DNA of 64,000 bases. Source: Poteriospumella lacustris. Its lineage: Eukaryota; Sar; Chrysophyceae; Chromulinales; Dinobryaceae. The notes beneath the pieces were generated by a model. The model saw nothing but the letters and a program-made list of their open reading frames with translations, searched no databases and had not been told where the DNA came from. Location: contig SMOI01000068.1 in assembly GCA_008000375.1 (NCBI GenBank), positions 62,001-126,000 on the forward strand. Direction: 5' to 3'. Below are positions 10,476-20,308 of this stretch, piece by piece (the stretch's first letter is position 1; each line of letters starts with the position of its first letter). Position numbers and translations under genes: made by a program.

Positions 10476-10942
10476 GCTGCAGGTTGCGGACGCTGACGGG
10501 AGAGTCCGGGCCAAGTCTTAGGAGGATGCAACTGGAGACCCTTTCTGTCCCTCTGCAAGCAACGCTGACGGGAATCGATAGTTCTCCCTTTTTGAACGTC
10601 AACCGGTCGCCGAAAGACCCACGGTCGCCTGAACAGCTGTGGTTCCTAACAGATTCACGGCGGCAGTTCAGTTCAGTTCGGGTGCAACTGCTGGCGCTCC
10701 GCTTGCTGTTGCTGCCAAAAACGAAACGCCCATCGTCGTCGTCGCGCTGTCTCAGCGGCTCCAGCAGCAGCAGCAGCGGTGGGCAGCGAACCGGACCAGC
10801 CAAGGGAAGGACCGTGCCTTTGGCCTAATATACCATATAGCGTGCGTCCACAACGAATACAAACACTCTGTGTCACATCCCTGTGTCAAATCGTCGACTG
10901 TAGTGACGTCTCTCGTTCGAACACGCTTTAACACATAGCGAG
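10476..10942. other. divergent intergenic region (PLAC8 copy A / SWC5)
   Basis: The 467-nt spacer between two divergent genes must hold both promoters. A CAG-type triplet run lies near 10760-10775. I see no RNA gene or further ORF that looks real. Confidence 0.6.
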
Positions 10943-11767
10943 ATGAACTTAATGGATGACGATTCAGAGAATGACTCCGACTTTGTCCCTGAGCCGGAGG
11001 ACGACGAGTCTGACGGAGGGAGGAAGAAGAAGTCCAACCTGTCAATTCAAGATCAGATTCTGTCGAAGAAGCGAAAGCGAAAAGTAGACGCCATTTGGGA
11101 CGAGCTGCAGGAGGAGGAGCGGAGCTACGTCGAGACGCGAAGGGCTTTGGACGTCGCCAACTTTCAGGGTCAATCGCTCATGGAAATCCCCTGCAGAAAA
11201 AGATCGAAAAGGCAGATCGCAGCCTTCATGCAGGAGGTTTTTGGGTCCGCCGATCTCTTCGGCGGCACAGCTGCAGCGGCGCGTTCCTTGAACGTTGCCG
11301 ACGCTCTGACTGCGGATGCGCTGAAGGAAGCGGCTCAGGCGTGCGTCAAGGGCCTCAAGAAAACCGTTGTTGTCCAGGAAACTCGCCGATTCGCTGGTCA
11401 AGAAGTGACGTAAGTTGTCGCCTGTCGGTTGGTTTGGACGCGTTATGTGACGACTGCTGCGCTGGACAGAATCGAAAAGAAGGTGATGAAGAGTCAAGAG
11501 GAAGCGGAGCAAGACGGCGCGAAGCCGTCTGGCGAAGATGGGAAGTTGGATCGCTTGATAGAGACGTTGAAGGGGCCCAAAGCGATCTCCACCGTGACGA
11601 AGTCGGGCGCCGACTGGGAAGTGTACAAAGAGAAGGAGGGCATCGCCGACGAAGACCTGGTTGCTGCCAAGGACGGCTTCATCGCCAAGAACGCGTTCTT
11701 GAACAGCTGCGATGTGGCATCATTTGAAAAGGAGAAAGCTCTGCGCCAGTCGATGCGCAAGAACTAG
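10943..11767 (+). CDS. SWC5: SWR1-complex subunit SWC5 / CFDP1 (BCNT-domain protein)
   Basis: Two exons, 10943-11409 and 11470-11767, joined across a 60-nt GTAAGT intron, giving 254 residues. Residues 1-35 are acidic (DDDSENDSDFVPEPEDDES), followed by a basic patch. Across the splice the protein reads RRFAGQEVT then IEKKV, which matches the conserved FAGEEV-type block of CFDP1 proteins and confirms the junction. The C-terminal BCNT module is present: SGADWEVYKEKEGI, FIAKNAFLNSCD and FEKEKALRQSMRK. In yeast and animals this protein binds H2A-H2B dimers in the SWR1/SRCAP remodeller that deposits H2A.Z. Its length is near the family norm (about 250-300). Confidence 0.88.
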
Positions 11768-12109
11768 TCGCCCGCGCCGAGTGGCCGGCGTGGCGCACGT
11801 CTTGCGTGGCCTTGGCGTCGTCGCTGACCCATTCGCCTCCGTTGAATTGGGTGCCTCAGTGAGGTGCTTGAGCTCCCAGGCATCTGTCATGCGATTCAGA
11901 GGTGGTTCGCACCGCCGCGAGGGTGTAAGGGATTTATCTGCAACTCTCTCCGCCTTCAGAGGTGCGTGCTCTCTCCTGTGCGCTCTTTGTGCCGTAGACA
12001 AGGGGAAGCCCCCGCGGTAAGTGTGGAGGCTATATAGTATATATAGAGCGAGCATGGTTTGGGAGCTAATTAACGATGGCTTCGTTGCCAACGGTCCTGG
12101 CCGTCGTTC
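11768..12109. other. convergent intergenic region
   Basis: The 342 nt between the 3' ends of SWC5 and the GNAT gene. An AT-rich segment at about 12029-12047 (tatatagtatatatag) stands out from the GC-rich surroundings and may take part in 3' end formation. No gene seen. Confidence 0.55.
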
Positions 12110-12637
12110 TCAGGCGAAGCGGTGCTCGAACAGCCACTTTTCTGCCATCGGCGACTCTCCGGCGCCTGGCGCGACCTTTCTGTACACACTGAAGCCTTGC
12201 GACTTCAAGAACTCGGGCATGTGGACGAAGCGGTTGGGGTACGTGTTGACTGTGACTCTCGAGTATCCAGCGAGCCTGGCGCGGTCCAACAACGTTCTGA
12301 AGAGGCGAGTCATGTAGCCGAGCCGACGGTGCTGACGGAGACAGCCGGCAATCCAAATGTGAAGGGCCGGACAGTTCTCTTCATCTGGCCGCTCGAAAGT
12401 GAAAGTGAAGGCGGCAACTTTGTCGTCGCCTGGTGATTTGATGAAGGCTATTTCCCCTCTCTGACTCTCAATCTTGTCCATCCAGTGATTGATGTCGTTG
12501 GCAGGATTGTCTCTCTCAAGTGGCTCCTCTTCATTGTCTTCTTCGTCGTAAAATATAGCTGTTGACACGTCCAGAATTTGCTGGATGAACTGCGGCGAAC
12601 ACTCCAGTGACGATGCGTTGACGATGTGGACGTCCAT
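12110..12637 (-). CDS. GNAT-family N-acetyltransferase
   Basis: 175 residues from the ATG at 12637; the frame stays open upstream to 12709 but has only a TTG there. The central region carries GNAT features: a beta strand (VAAFTFTFERP), LHIWIAGCLRQHRRLG followed by YMTRLF in place of the acetyl-CoA pyrophosphate loop, and a C-terminal GYSRVTVNTYPNRF...FLKSQGFSVYRKV block. The Q/RxxGxG/A loop appears as RRLGYM, slightly off consensus. The closing segment is typical of small cytosolic GNATs. The substrate cannot be predicted; it may be a protein or small-molecule amine. It is convergent with SWC5. Confidence 0.75.
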   Translation of the reverse strand: MDVHIVNASSLECSPQFIQQILDVSTAIFYDEEDNEEEPLERDNPANDINHWMDKIESQRGEIAFIKSPGDDKVAAFTFTFERPDEENCPALHIWIAGCLRQHRRLGYMTRLFRTLLDRARLAGYSRVTVNTYPNRFVHMPEFLKSQGFSVYRKVAPGAGESPMAEKWLFEHRFA

Positions 12638-13298
12638 GGCAACAGGCCACAAAAAGAGTGGTTTATCCAGACTCCGCTGGCAGTAAAGGACGAGCAGATG
12701 CTGTCTCAAGTATTGGGCAGCATTCAGAGCAATGTCTCTCGTTACTTTGTGAAATAACTAGCAGCACAAGCCACCACCGAAGTCATGACAGCGTCAGAGT
12801 CAGCGGAGGGCAGAGAGCTGTGCCTGTCGCACGACGACGACGGTCTATGACCGACCGACAGGTCTCACTGCTGTGTGCGTCCAGGGGAATATCAAACATG
12901 GGAGACCTTCTGCGGGTTTCGTCCGTACATATGCATACGTCGGACACGGGATCGACAACAAACGGACGCTCCGTCCTCAGCGGAGGCCTCTCTCAGATTC
13001 GCCGGTGGCAGTTGTAGCGCCGCCGCGTCGGAGGAAGTGGCGTCGCTGTCGCTCGCCTTCGACGCTGTCAAAGACCTCCTCGTTGGACTTCTTATTACGC
13101 CTTCTGTAGCGCTGCCCCACCACCGCTGGAGACCTCTGTTCTTCCAGCAGACATTGATACCCTTTCTACGGCGATTTTCTTTTCGTTCCGCCTCGACAGG
13201 CGTGAGAGTGAGCAGGAAGAATTGTTTGAATCGCCGACGAAGACGAGATTCCCAATCGCAATTAACGTCCATCCTGCCTGCGAGAACCTGTGTTGCCG
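12638..13298. other. divergent intergenic region (GNAT / RGS-LOV-like)
   Basis: A 661-nt spacer that must contain both promoters. Overlapping ORFs on both strands show no family motif. No RNA gene or repeat array recognised. Confidence 0.5.
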
Positions 13299-15986
13299 AT
13301 GGGAAATTTAGGAGGAGTTTTGCAGTCCTCTCGGGCGACTTCCTTGACGACGCCGGCCGCCGCAAACCCCATCGTCACCAACAAAGTGCGAACGGCAATT
13401 CAAACGCTGTCCGAGTACGCCGCGTTTCGCCAGGCCTTTCTCAACTACTTCGTCCTGGGCAAATGGGTGAACGAGTTCTTGGACAACAACGCCAACTTGG
13501 TGACGCTGCACCGCGCGGCGGAGTCGCCCTCGAACAAGCTGCCGGGTCTGTACAGCGGCTCTAATCCGGCGCCGCGCTTGCTCATGGAGCTGCTGCAGTC
13601 TGAGAACGACTCGCTGGTGAAGAGTCCTCGAGTTCTGGGCGGCCTGGGCAAGGAAGAGCTCGACGTGGACTGGATCGCGCAGTTCGTGAAGCCGGAGGAG
13701 CTGCTGGCGGTGTTCGTCGCGGCGGCGTACCCGATCTTCCTCCAGTCGAAAGAGTTCAACTTCTGGCTGGAGCGGCGCGAGGGCGAGAGCGACGCGGACG
13801 TGGCGCTGAAGCGACAAGTGGAGAAGGACACGACGCAGTTCCGCCTGAACGACGAGGGCCTCGAGGACAGCGCCGACGAGTACGACGAGCGCTCCGTCAG
13901 CTACCACACCGAGGTCAGCACCGGCCACTTCATCGCGCGCCGCCGCAACAGCAACAAGAGCACGTCGTCGCACACGTCGACGGGCGCCAGCAGCAGCCAC
14001 GGAAGCCCGCACTCGTCGCACAAGGCCACGGGCCGCGCCGTCGACGGAAAGCTGCGCTTCTGCCATCGCCGCAAGTCGATCTCGTACCAAGAGAAGCTGG
14101 CGCGCCGCGCCGACCGCCGGCGGATACGCCTCATCATCCAGAAGTCGCTGCAGTACCTGCAGTCGCCAGCCACGATGATGAACATCTCCGGCGCCGCGCC
14201 CAACGCGACGGCCGCGACGGTCGCGTCGACCGACGCCGCCGCCGCCGACCCCGACCCGTCGCAGCCGCCGGTGGCTCCGTTCGAGCGCCTGGAGCGGCTG
14301 CTGCGCGAGCAGGCGTGGGGCGACTCGCTGCGCAGCTTCCTCGACGCGCTGCCGCTGCCCATCGTCGTCGCGCGCGCGAAGGACCCGCGGTCGATGACGA
14401 CGCTGGAGGCGCTGGCGCGCAGCCACGAGACCAACTTCAGCGTCTTCTACGCGAACCCCGCCTACGAGCGCCTGACGCAGAGCAGCCTCGCCGAGATCAG
14501 CGGCCGGCCCTTCTACGACGTCGTGCTGGCCAAGAGCACGGTGCTGTCGCGCGAGCACGGCGACGACTTCCAGCGGCGCCCGGTCAGCGGCGGCGGCGGC
14601 CACGCGCACGGCGCCGGGGCGCACCGCTACCTCTTCGGCATCGCCGAGCGCTCGTCGGCGTACGGCGCCGGCGCCGCGGACTCGTCGCAGGGCGAGGACG
14701 GTGCGTTCTTCCAGGCGGCGGCGGCGGCGCACGGCCCGTCGGACGGCGAGGAGGACGCCGCGCCCGACACGTACGTGCAGCTGCTGCTCGAGACGCCGCG
14801 CCGCGACGGCGGCTGCTTCACCTCGGCGCTGCTGCTGAAGCCGGTGCACCACGTCGTCGCGCAGCCCGAGCACCACTTCCTCGTCGCCGTGCAGTACGAT
14901 CTGCACGCGCCGCCGGCGCTCGCTGCGGGCGCCGCGATGGCGGCGGGTGGCGCCAACGCCGCTGCGACCGCAGCCGCCGACGAGGCGCAGCTACCGCGGC
15001 GGCCCAGCACCAGCAGCGCCACGGCGGTCACCTCCGCCGCCAGCAGCCCCTCGTTCTCGCACCTCTCTGCCGCGCCCATCGCCATCGCCATCGGCGGCGC
15101 GGCGGGCGGCGCGGGCCTCGCGGGGTCGCTGGGCGCGGCGGGGTCGCTGCTGGGCGGCCGCCTGCGCGGCGACAGCCTCGCGAGCGGCCCCGCGTCCGCC
15201 AGCGTCTCCGTCGCCGCCTCGCCGCGCCTCACGTCGCCGTTTCTCCCGCCGCTGACGGCGCAGGCCGCCGAGGCGCCCGGCGGCGCCGCGGGCCCCGTCG
15301 CCTTCGAGGCGCCGCCCGCGACGGAGAGCGCGCGCCTCGCGGCCTTCGCGCGCGCGCTGCCGGCCATCGAGATCCCCGAGGCGCCGGCCGCGTCGCCGCC
15401 GCCGCCGACGAGCTTCACGTCGTCGTCGCTGCCCTCGTCGGCGCTGTCCTCGCCGCAGACGCTGCAGCGCAAGTCGGCGACGATGCTGGCGCCCGGCGGC
15501 AGTTTGCTCTCGGCGGCGCTGTCGGCGGCGCCCGCCACGCGCCGCTCGGCCACCGTCGTCGTCGCGGCATCGCCGGGTGGCGGCGGTGGCGGTGCGCTGC
15601 TGCCGCCGCTGCGCCACCACTCGAGCGCCAGCGGCAGCTACGGCGCGCTGGCGGCGGGCAGCGCCAGCGACAAGGTCGACGGCGCCAGCGACAAGTCGTC
15701 GACGCGCAGCGTCTCGGCGCTGCTCGCCGCCGCCGCCGCGCTCAGCGACAGCTCGCGCACGTCCTCGTCGCTCACCACGCGGCTCAGCTCGCTCGCCACG
15801 ACGCCTTCGGGCGCGTCGCAGCCGCCGGGCGGCGCGCACTTCCCCGCGACGCTCAGCGGCAGCGACAAGGCGCCGACCGCGCCGCCGCCGCTGCCGCTGC
15901 CGCTGCCGCTGCTGAAGGCCGCGTTCGAGCGCGACCTGCCCGCCATCGAGGACGTGCTCAATCTCCTGCCGCAGCTGCTCTACTGA
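13299..15986 (+). CDS. RGS-like plus LOV/PAS-like signalling protein
   Basis: 895 residues from the ATG at 13299; an in-frame GTG lies three codons upstream. The N-terminus MGNLGGV could be N-myristoylated. Residues ~25-165 are helical and end in AAYPIFLQSKEFNFWLE, recalling the last helices of RGS domains; this match is weak. Residues ~338-536 look like a LOV-type PAS core: FLDALPLPIVVAR, FYANPAYERLT, an EISGRPFYDVV turn, then YVQLLLETPRRDGGCF, SALLLKPVHHV and HFLVAVQYDLH, like the last strands of LOV domains. The flavin-bonding cysteine motif (NCRFLQ) is absent and a Gly/His-rich insertion follows, so blue-light adduct chemistry is not expected. The C-terminal 350 residues are Ala/Ser/Pro-rich and disordered. 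A membrane-tethered G-protein regulator or PAS sensor is inferred. Confidence 0.5.
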   Translation: MGNLGGVLQSSRATSLTTPAAANPIVTNKVRTAIQTLSEYAAFRQAFLNYFVLGKWVNEFLDNNANLVTLHRAAESPSNKLPGLYSGSNPAPRLLMELLQSENDSLVKSPRVLGGLGKEELDVDWIAQFVKPEELLAVFVAAAYPIFLQSKEFNFWLERREGESDADVALKRQVEKDTTQFRLNDEGLEDSADEYDERSVSYHTEVSTGHFIARRRNSNKSTSSHTSTGASSSHGSPHSSHKATGRAVDGKLRFCHRRKSISYQEKLARRADRRRIRLIIQKSLQYLQSPATMMNISGAAPNATAATVASTDAAAADPDPSQPPVAPFERLERLLREQAWGDSLRSFLDALPLPIVVARAKDPRSMTTLEALARSHETNFSVFYANPAYERLTQSSLAEISGRPFYDVVLAKSTVLSREHGDDFQRRPVSGGGGHAHGAGAHRYLFGIAERSSAYGAGAADSSQGEDGAFFQAAAAAHGPSDGEEDAAPDTYVQLLLETPRRDGGCFTSALLLKPVHHVVAQPEHHFLVAVQYDLHAPPALAAGAAMAAGGANAAATAAADEAQLPRRPSTSSATAVTSAASSPSFSHLSAAPIAIAIGGAAGGAGLAGSLGAAGSLLGGRLRGDSLASGPASASVSVAASPRLTSPFLPPLTAQAAEAPGGAAGPVAFEAPPATESARLAAFARALPAIEIPEAPAASPPPPTSFTSSSLPSSALSSPQTLQRKSATMLAPGGSLLSAALSAAPATRRSATVVVAASPGGGGGGALLPPLRHHSSASGSYGALAAGSASDKVDGASDKSSTRSVSALLAAAAALSDSSRTSSSLTTRLSSLATTPSGASQPPGGAHFPATLSGSDKAPTAPPPLPLPLPLLKAAFERDLPAIEDVLNLLPQLLY

Positions 15987-16454
15987 GCCTCCGCTCCGTC
16001 CGACCGCTGCGCCGCGCTGCCACCGGCTGCCACCGGCGGCGGTGGCGGCGGCCGCCAGTGATTTGTGCCCAGAATCTGTGTCGATCTGGGCCGCTGCGAT
16101 GACGCGGCGGTTTCACTTTCCCCACCGTCGCGTGTTTTTCCTTTTTCGTTGTCTGTCTCGGTGCGTCTGTCTGTGCGTGTCTGTGTCTCTGTGCATCTCT
16201 GTGTGAGCGCTTTTCTTTGGTTGGCATTCGCGCGCAGCGTGTCTGTTTTGGCTCCACCGTCTCCGTCACCGTCGCCCTCTCCGCTGCCGCCGCTTCCGCC
16301 GCCGCGCGCAGTATCCGTCGCGTCGCCTCGGCGGCAGCGCCGCTCGCGCACGCGCTGCGCTGGTCGCGTCTTTTGTGTTTTCCTTTCGTTTGTTGCTGTG
16401 CGTGTCCCGTCCGCGAGGGCGGCGTCGCTCAGGCCCCGCCGCGGAGCCTTACCG

Positions 16455-16492
<38 letters not shown>

Positions 16493-16831
16493 TGGCGCTG
16501 TACTTGGTCGCCCGCCCATCGCAGTTCGCCGCGTCGCCCCGCCCCCCGCCGCCCCCGCCATCCGTTGTCACCCGCCGCGGGGGTCGCGCGCCGCCGCCGT
16601 GTCGCCGTGTGTCGCGTCCGTTGCCGCCGCGCCACGCGCCAATCGCGTTTCGTTTCCGTCGTCGCGCCTGTGTCGCGCGACGCCTCATCTTTGTCGTGTG
16701 CCGTGTCCTTCGTTTGCGTCGCTCGTTGGCGTCGCCTGTTGCCCGTCGCCTGCTGTTGCTGTTGATGTTGAAGTAACTACCACCTCTCTCCACCCGGCGG
16801 TTGAAGTTGACGTTGCAGTTGAAGTTGCAGG
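15987..16831. other. convergent intergenic region with triplet and GTTGAA repeats
   Basis: The 845 nt between two 3' ends. It contains a GTCTGTGTCT-like pyrimidine-rich stretch near 16155-16205, a (CCG)n run at about 16456-16491, and TTGAAGTTG/ACGTTGCAG repeats near 16760-16830. The ORFs here are repeat-driven and low complexity. No gene is supported. Confidence 0.6.
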
Positions 16832-19800
16832 TTACAGCGGCGGCCCGGGCGCGGCCTGCGCCAGGCCCAGCTCCGCGGCGAAGGCGCGCGTCACGTCGGC
16901 GCGGTGCAGCGCGGCGGGCGAGTGCAGAAAGGCGGCCGCCTGGCGCGAGCGCGTCACCTTCTCCGCGGCGCGCGGCTGCATCTCGCTCTCGAAGAGGCGC
17001 AGCGCCGCCGCGACGGAGCGCGCGCCGCGGTCCGCGCGGTACAGCGTCGAGGTGCGCAGCGCGCGCGCGAGCGCCACGGCGTCGAGCAGCGCCTGGTTGG
17101 CGCCCTGGCCCTTGAACGGCGACATCGCGTGCGCCGCGTCGCCCAGCAGCGTCACGTGCGACTGCGCCGCGGCGGGCGCGGCCGCCGAGCGCGGCGGCAG
17201 CATCGCGGCGGGGTCGCGGTCGTAGACGGGGTGGCCCGACACGTCGCCGGGCGCCGTCGCGGCGACGAGCTGCGTCGCGGCGGGGTCCCAGTCGCGCAGC
17301 GTCGCCAGCGCCAGCGCCTTGAGCACGGCGCCCTGCGCGTCGCGCCGCGCCGCGCCGTCGCCGGGCGTCGCCTGGTGCGCGTAGGCGGTGCTCACGGCGA
17401 AGGCGTCGGGCTCGGCGCAGGGGAAGGACAGCTGCCACATCGTGCGCTCGCGGTCGAACGGCATCGTGAACAGCCGCGTCGCGCCGTCGAGCCACTGGCG
17501 CTGGCACAGCGCCGACACCTCGCCGCCCCCTCCGCCGCCACCGCCGCCGCCGCGCTCGGAGGGCCGCCGGCTGGCGACGGGCGCGATGCCCAGCACGACC
17601 ATCAGCGACAGGAAGCGCAGGCCGCCGTCCGCCGCCTCCAGCTCCTGGCCGAAGCGGTGGCGCCGCACGCGCGAGAAGACGCCGTCGGCGCCGACGAGGA
17701 CGTCGACGGCGTCGCGGCGGCCGTCGGCGAAGTGCAGCGTGATCGGCGGCGCGTAGCGCGGCCCCGTCGCGGCGCCGTAGTCCTCCGAGACGCCCGCGAG
17801 GCGCGCGTCCCACCAGACGAGCTCGTCGCCCGCCGCCTCGGCGCCCAGCGCCGCCGTCGTCGTCTGCAGCGCGTCGAAGAGCAGCGCGCGCAGCCGCTCG
17901 CGCGGCAGGTGCAAATTGTGGCGCGCGCCGGGCCGCGCGGCCGCCGCCCACGCGTCGCCGTCGCTGTCGCCGTCGTCGTCGGCGGCGCCCAGCGCCTGCA
18001 GCCCGTAGGCGCCGAGCGCGCGGCCGCGGTGGTCGAAGGCGCAGTGCACCGTCGACGCGACGCCCTCGCGGCGCACGACCTCGGCGAGGCCCAGCGCGCG
18101 CAGCGACGCGTTCGCCTGCTGCAGCGTCAGCGCGTAGCCCTGGCGCCGGCTGTCGAGCGCCGCGTCGCGCTCGTAGAGCCGCAGCGTCGGCGCGAGGCCG
18201 CCGCGCACCGCCGCGCGCTGCTGCTGCAGCGCCAGCGCCAGCGTCGCGCCCGCCAAACCGCCGCCGACGATGCCGACTCGGCGCCGCGGCGGCTGCGACT
18301 GCGTCGCCGCCGTCAGCAGCGGCGCCGCGAAGAAGCGCCGCGTCTCCGCCAGCTGCGCGCGCGCCGTCGTGCGCAGCAGCTGCGGGTCGCCGGCGGCGGC
18401 GGCGTCCGCCGCGTCGTCGCCGCCCGCCGCGTCGGTCGCGTCGCCGCGCGCGAAGAAGTCCTGGCGGATCCACAGCGCCGGCGGCGGCGGCGGCGTCGCG
18501 AGCGCCGGCCGCGGCGCCGTGCAGAAGGCGAACGCGTGCGCCCGGCGCTGGCCGCCGCCGCCGCCGCCGTCGTCGCCGGCCGCCGTCAGCGTCGTGTACT
18601 TCACCAGCGCGAAGCCCAGCGACGCGATCTGGCGCTTCCAGTCGCCCAGCAGCGTCTGGCCGCGCGACAGCAGCGAGCGCGCGTTGCGCTGCGTCGGGAG
18701 CGCGTCGAGGGCCGCGTCGCCGTCGGCGGCCGCCGCGCGCGCCGCGGCGGTGTGCGAGAAGATCGACGCCTTCTCGACGACGAGCAGCAGCCCCGCGTAG
18801 TGCGGCGCGGCGCCGTCGTCGTCATCGGCGGCGAGCGGGTCGCGCTCGCGCAGCAGCCGTCGCGCCTTGTGCAACATGCGGCCGCGCTGCTCGGGCGCCG
18901 GCAGATACGACAGCACCAGCGACAGCGACACCACGTCGAACGACTGCGCCGGCAGCTGCACGATGCGGCGCGAGCGGCCGGCGGCCACGTCGGCGGCGTC
19001 GCTGGGCGCGTAGACGACGTCGGAGCCCGGCGGCCCGACGGCGACGGTGAGAAAGTCGCACTCGGCGACGGAGGCGGCCGCGGGGCACACGTCGATGCCG
19101 ACGACGTCGAGGCGCTGCGCCTCGACGAACTGCGTCAGCGGGTTGTAGCAGCTGCCCACGTCCAAGACGCGCAGGCGGCGCGGCGGCGGCGGCGATGGCG
19201 GGGCGCTGGCCTCTGCCTCGACGCCGGTGGCGGCGGCGGTGGTGGCGGCGCTGCGGGCGACGGTCAAATCCTTCGCGAGCGCCTCGAGCTGCGGCGCCGT
19301 CGAGTGGCGCAGGCCGCGCGTCTTCTGGAAGTGCTTCTTCGCGCCGCCGAAGCAGAAGAAGCTGACGGCGAAGCGCGCCATCCAGCGGTTGGCCTCGCGC
19401 ACCCAGCGCTTGTCGCCCATTTGGCTCGCCGCCTCGGCGTACGCCGCGAGCGCCGCCCGGTCGCTGTTGTCGTTCGCGAGCGGTGGCGACGGCGCCGCCA
19501 CCGCCGCCTGCACGAGGCTGCGGTGGTGGTTGGTGATCGTGTCGAAGATGTGCGCGTTGCGCCGCAGGTGCGCCTCGTAGGCGGCGCGCAGGTGGCTCAG
19601 GTCGACGCGAAACGGCTGCGGCCCGGCGGCGGCGTCGTGGGCGACGGGGAAGAAGCTCGCGAGGTCGTCCTCCGTCAGCAGGCGGATGCTGCGCACGATG
19701 GCCATGCCCAGGTCGTGCAGCTGCTGGTTCGACCGCGCCAGGTCGAGCAGCGCGCGGGGCCGCGCGTCGTCGGGGCCAGCGGCGGACGACGCGACGATGC

Positions 19801-20308
19801 GGTCGGCGATGAGCGACGCGTGCGGCGCCCACTGCTGCACGAGTGCGGCATTGGCGGACAGCGCAAAGCGCTCCCGCAGCGCGGTCTCTGCTCGCTGGTG
19901 GAGGTAGCGGATCAGACGCGGCGCCAGCTGCGGCGCGGCGCTCGTCTCGACCGCGGCCCCCGGCGCTCGCGCGTCGAGAGAATCGTTCGCCCTTGATGCT
20001 TCAAAGAGCGCTGTGCTGGAGTGATAGCCGCGATGTGGAGTGGTCATCGTGAAAGGCGAGCAGGAGGCGGCGAACGCCCGCTGGGTCCGGCGAGGCCAGC
20101 GCGAAGCGAGAGCGACAGCGCCAGCGCGTCTCTTTGACGCGGAGCGTGACAGTATCATTGCACCGACAGGCGAGGTGGAGCAGCTAATCAACAAGTAGAC
20201 CCAAAGAGCGGCAAGGAGGGCTCGTGTCGACGGCGAGCAAAGGTTGGAACGGCAGGCGGCGGAGCTACGCGTTGACTTCGGGGGCACTGCACCGGTCCCC
20301 AAGCGCAT
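16832..20308 (-). CDS. fusion: SAMTOR/BMT2-type SAM-binding domain plus FAD-dependent monooxygenase
   Basis: One uninterrupted 1,158-codon ORF from the ATG at 20308. The ATG at 20158 (residue 51) starts an Arg/Ser/Ala-rich, acid-poor stretch like a mitochondrial presequence and may be the real start. Residues ~125-610 resemble SAMTOR (the SAM sensor of mTORC1) and BMT2 (25S rRNA m1A methyltransferase). The matches are LDVGSCYNPLTQF near 380, VVGIDVCPAAASVAECDFL, then FDVVSLSLVLSYLPAPEQRG, and a final LGDWKRQIASLGFALVKY. After about 60 linker residues comes a class A flavin monooxygenase: VGIVGGGLAGATLALALQ near 675 (FAD Rossmann motif), NLHLPRERLRALL, DVLVGADGVFSRVR near 866 and LLGDAAHAMSPFKGQGANQ near 1051. 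All flavin-binding motifs are intact. No stop or plausible intron separates the halves. The monooxygenase substrate is unknown. Confidence 0.8.
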   Translation of the reverse strand: MRLGTGAVPPKSTRSSAACRSNLCSPSTRALLAALWVYLLISCSTSPVGAMILSRSASKRRAGAVALASRWPRRTQRAFAASCSPFTMTTPHRGYHSSTALFEASRANDSLDARAPGAAVETSAAPQLAPRLIRYLHQRAETALRERFALSANAALVQQWAPHASLIADRIVASSAAGPDDARPRALLDLARSNQQLHDLGMAIVRSIRLLTEDDLASFFPVAHDAAAGPQPFRVDLSHLRAAYEAHLRRNAHIFDTITNHHRSLVQAAVAAPSPPLANDNSDRAALAAYAEAASQMGDKRWVREANRWMARFAVSFFCFGGAKKHFQKTRGLRHSTAPQLEALAKDLTVARSAATTAAATGVEAEASAPPSPPPPRRLRVLDVGSCYNPLTQFVEAQRLDVVGIDVCPAAASVAECDFLTVAVGPPGSDVVYAPSDAADVAAGRSRRIVQLPAQSFDVVSLSLVLSYLPAPEQRGRMLHKARRLLRERDPLAADDDDGAAPHYAGLLLVVEKASIFSHTAAARAAAADGDAALDALPTQRNARSLLSRGQTLLGDWKRQIASLGFALVKYTTLTAAGDDGGGGGGQRRAHAFAFCTAPRPALATPPPPPALWIRQDFFARGDATDAAGGDDAADAAAAGDPQLLRTTARAQLAETRRFFAAPLLTAATQSQPPRRRVGIVGGGLAGATLALALQQQRAAVRGGLAPTLRLYERDAALDSRRQGYALTLQQANASLRALGLAEVVRREGVASTVHCAFDHRGRALGAYGLQALGAADDDGDSDGDAWAAAARPGARHNLHLPRERLRALLFDALQTTTAALGAEAAGDELVWWDARLAGVSEDYGAATGPRYAPPITLHFADGRRDAVDVLVGADGVFSRVRRHRFGQELEAADGGLRFLSLMVVLGIAPVASRRPSERGGGGGGGGGGEVSALCQRQWLDGATRLFTMPFDRERTMWQLSFPCAEPDAFAVSTAYAHQATPGDGAARRDAQGAVLKALALATLRDWDPAATQLVAATAPGDVSGHPVYDRDPAAMLPPRSAAAPAAAQSHVTLLGDAAHAMSPFKGQGANQALLDAVALARALRTSTLYRADRGARSVAAALRLFESEMQPRAAEKVTRSRQAAAFLHSPAALHRADVTRAFAAELGLAQAAPGPPL

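Noticed and set aside
16904-19996. 1,030-codon ORF on the plus strand opposite the SAMTOR-monooxygenase gene
   Set aside because: Antisense shadow of a GC-rich gene: the protein is Arg/Ala/Val/His-rich with no domain, while the minus strand carries complete family motifs.
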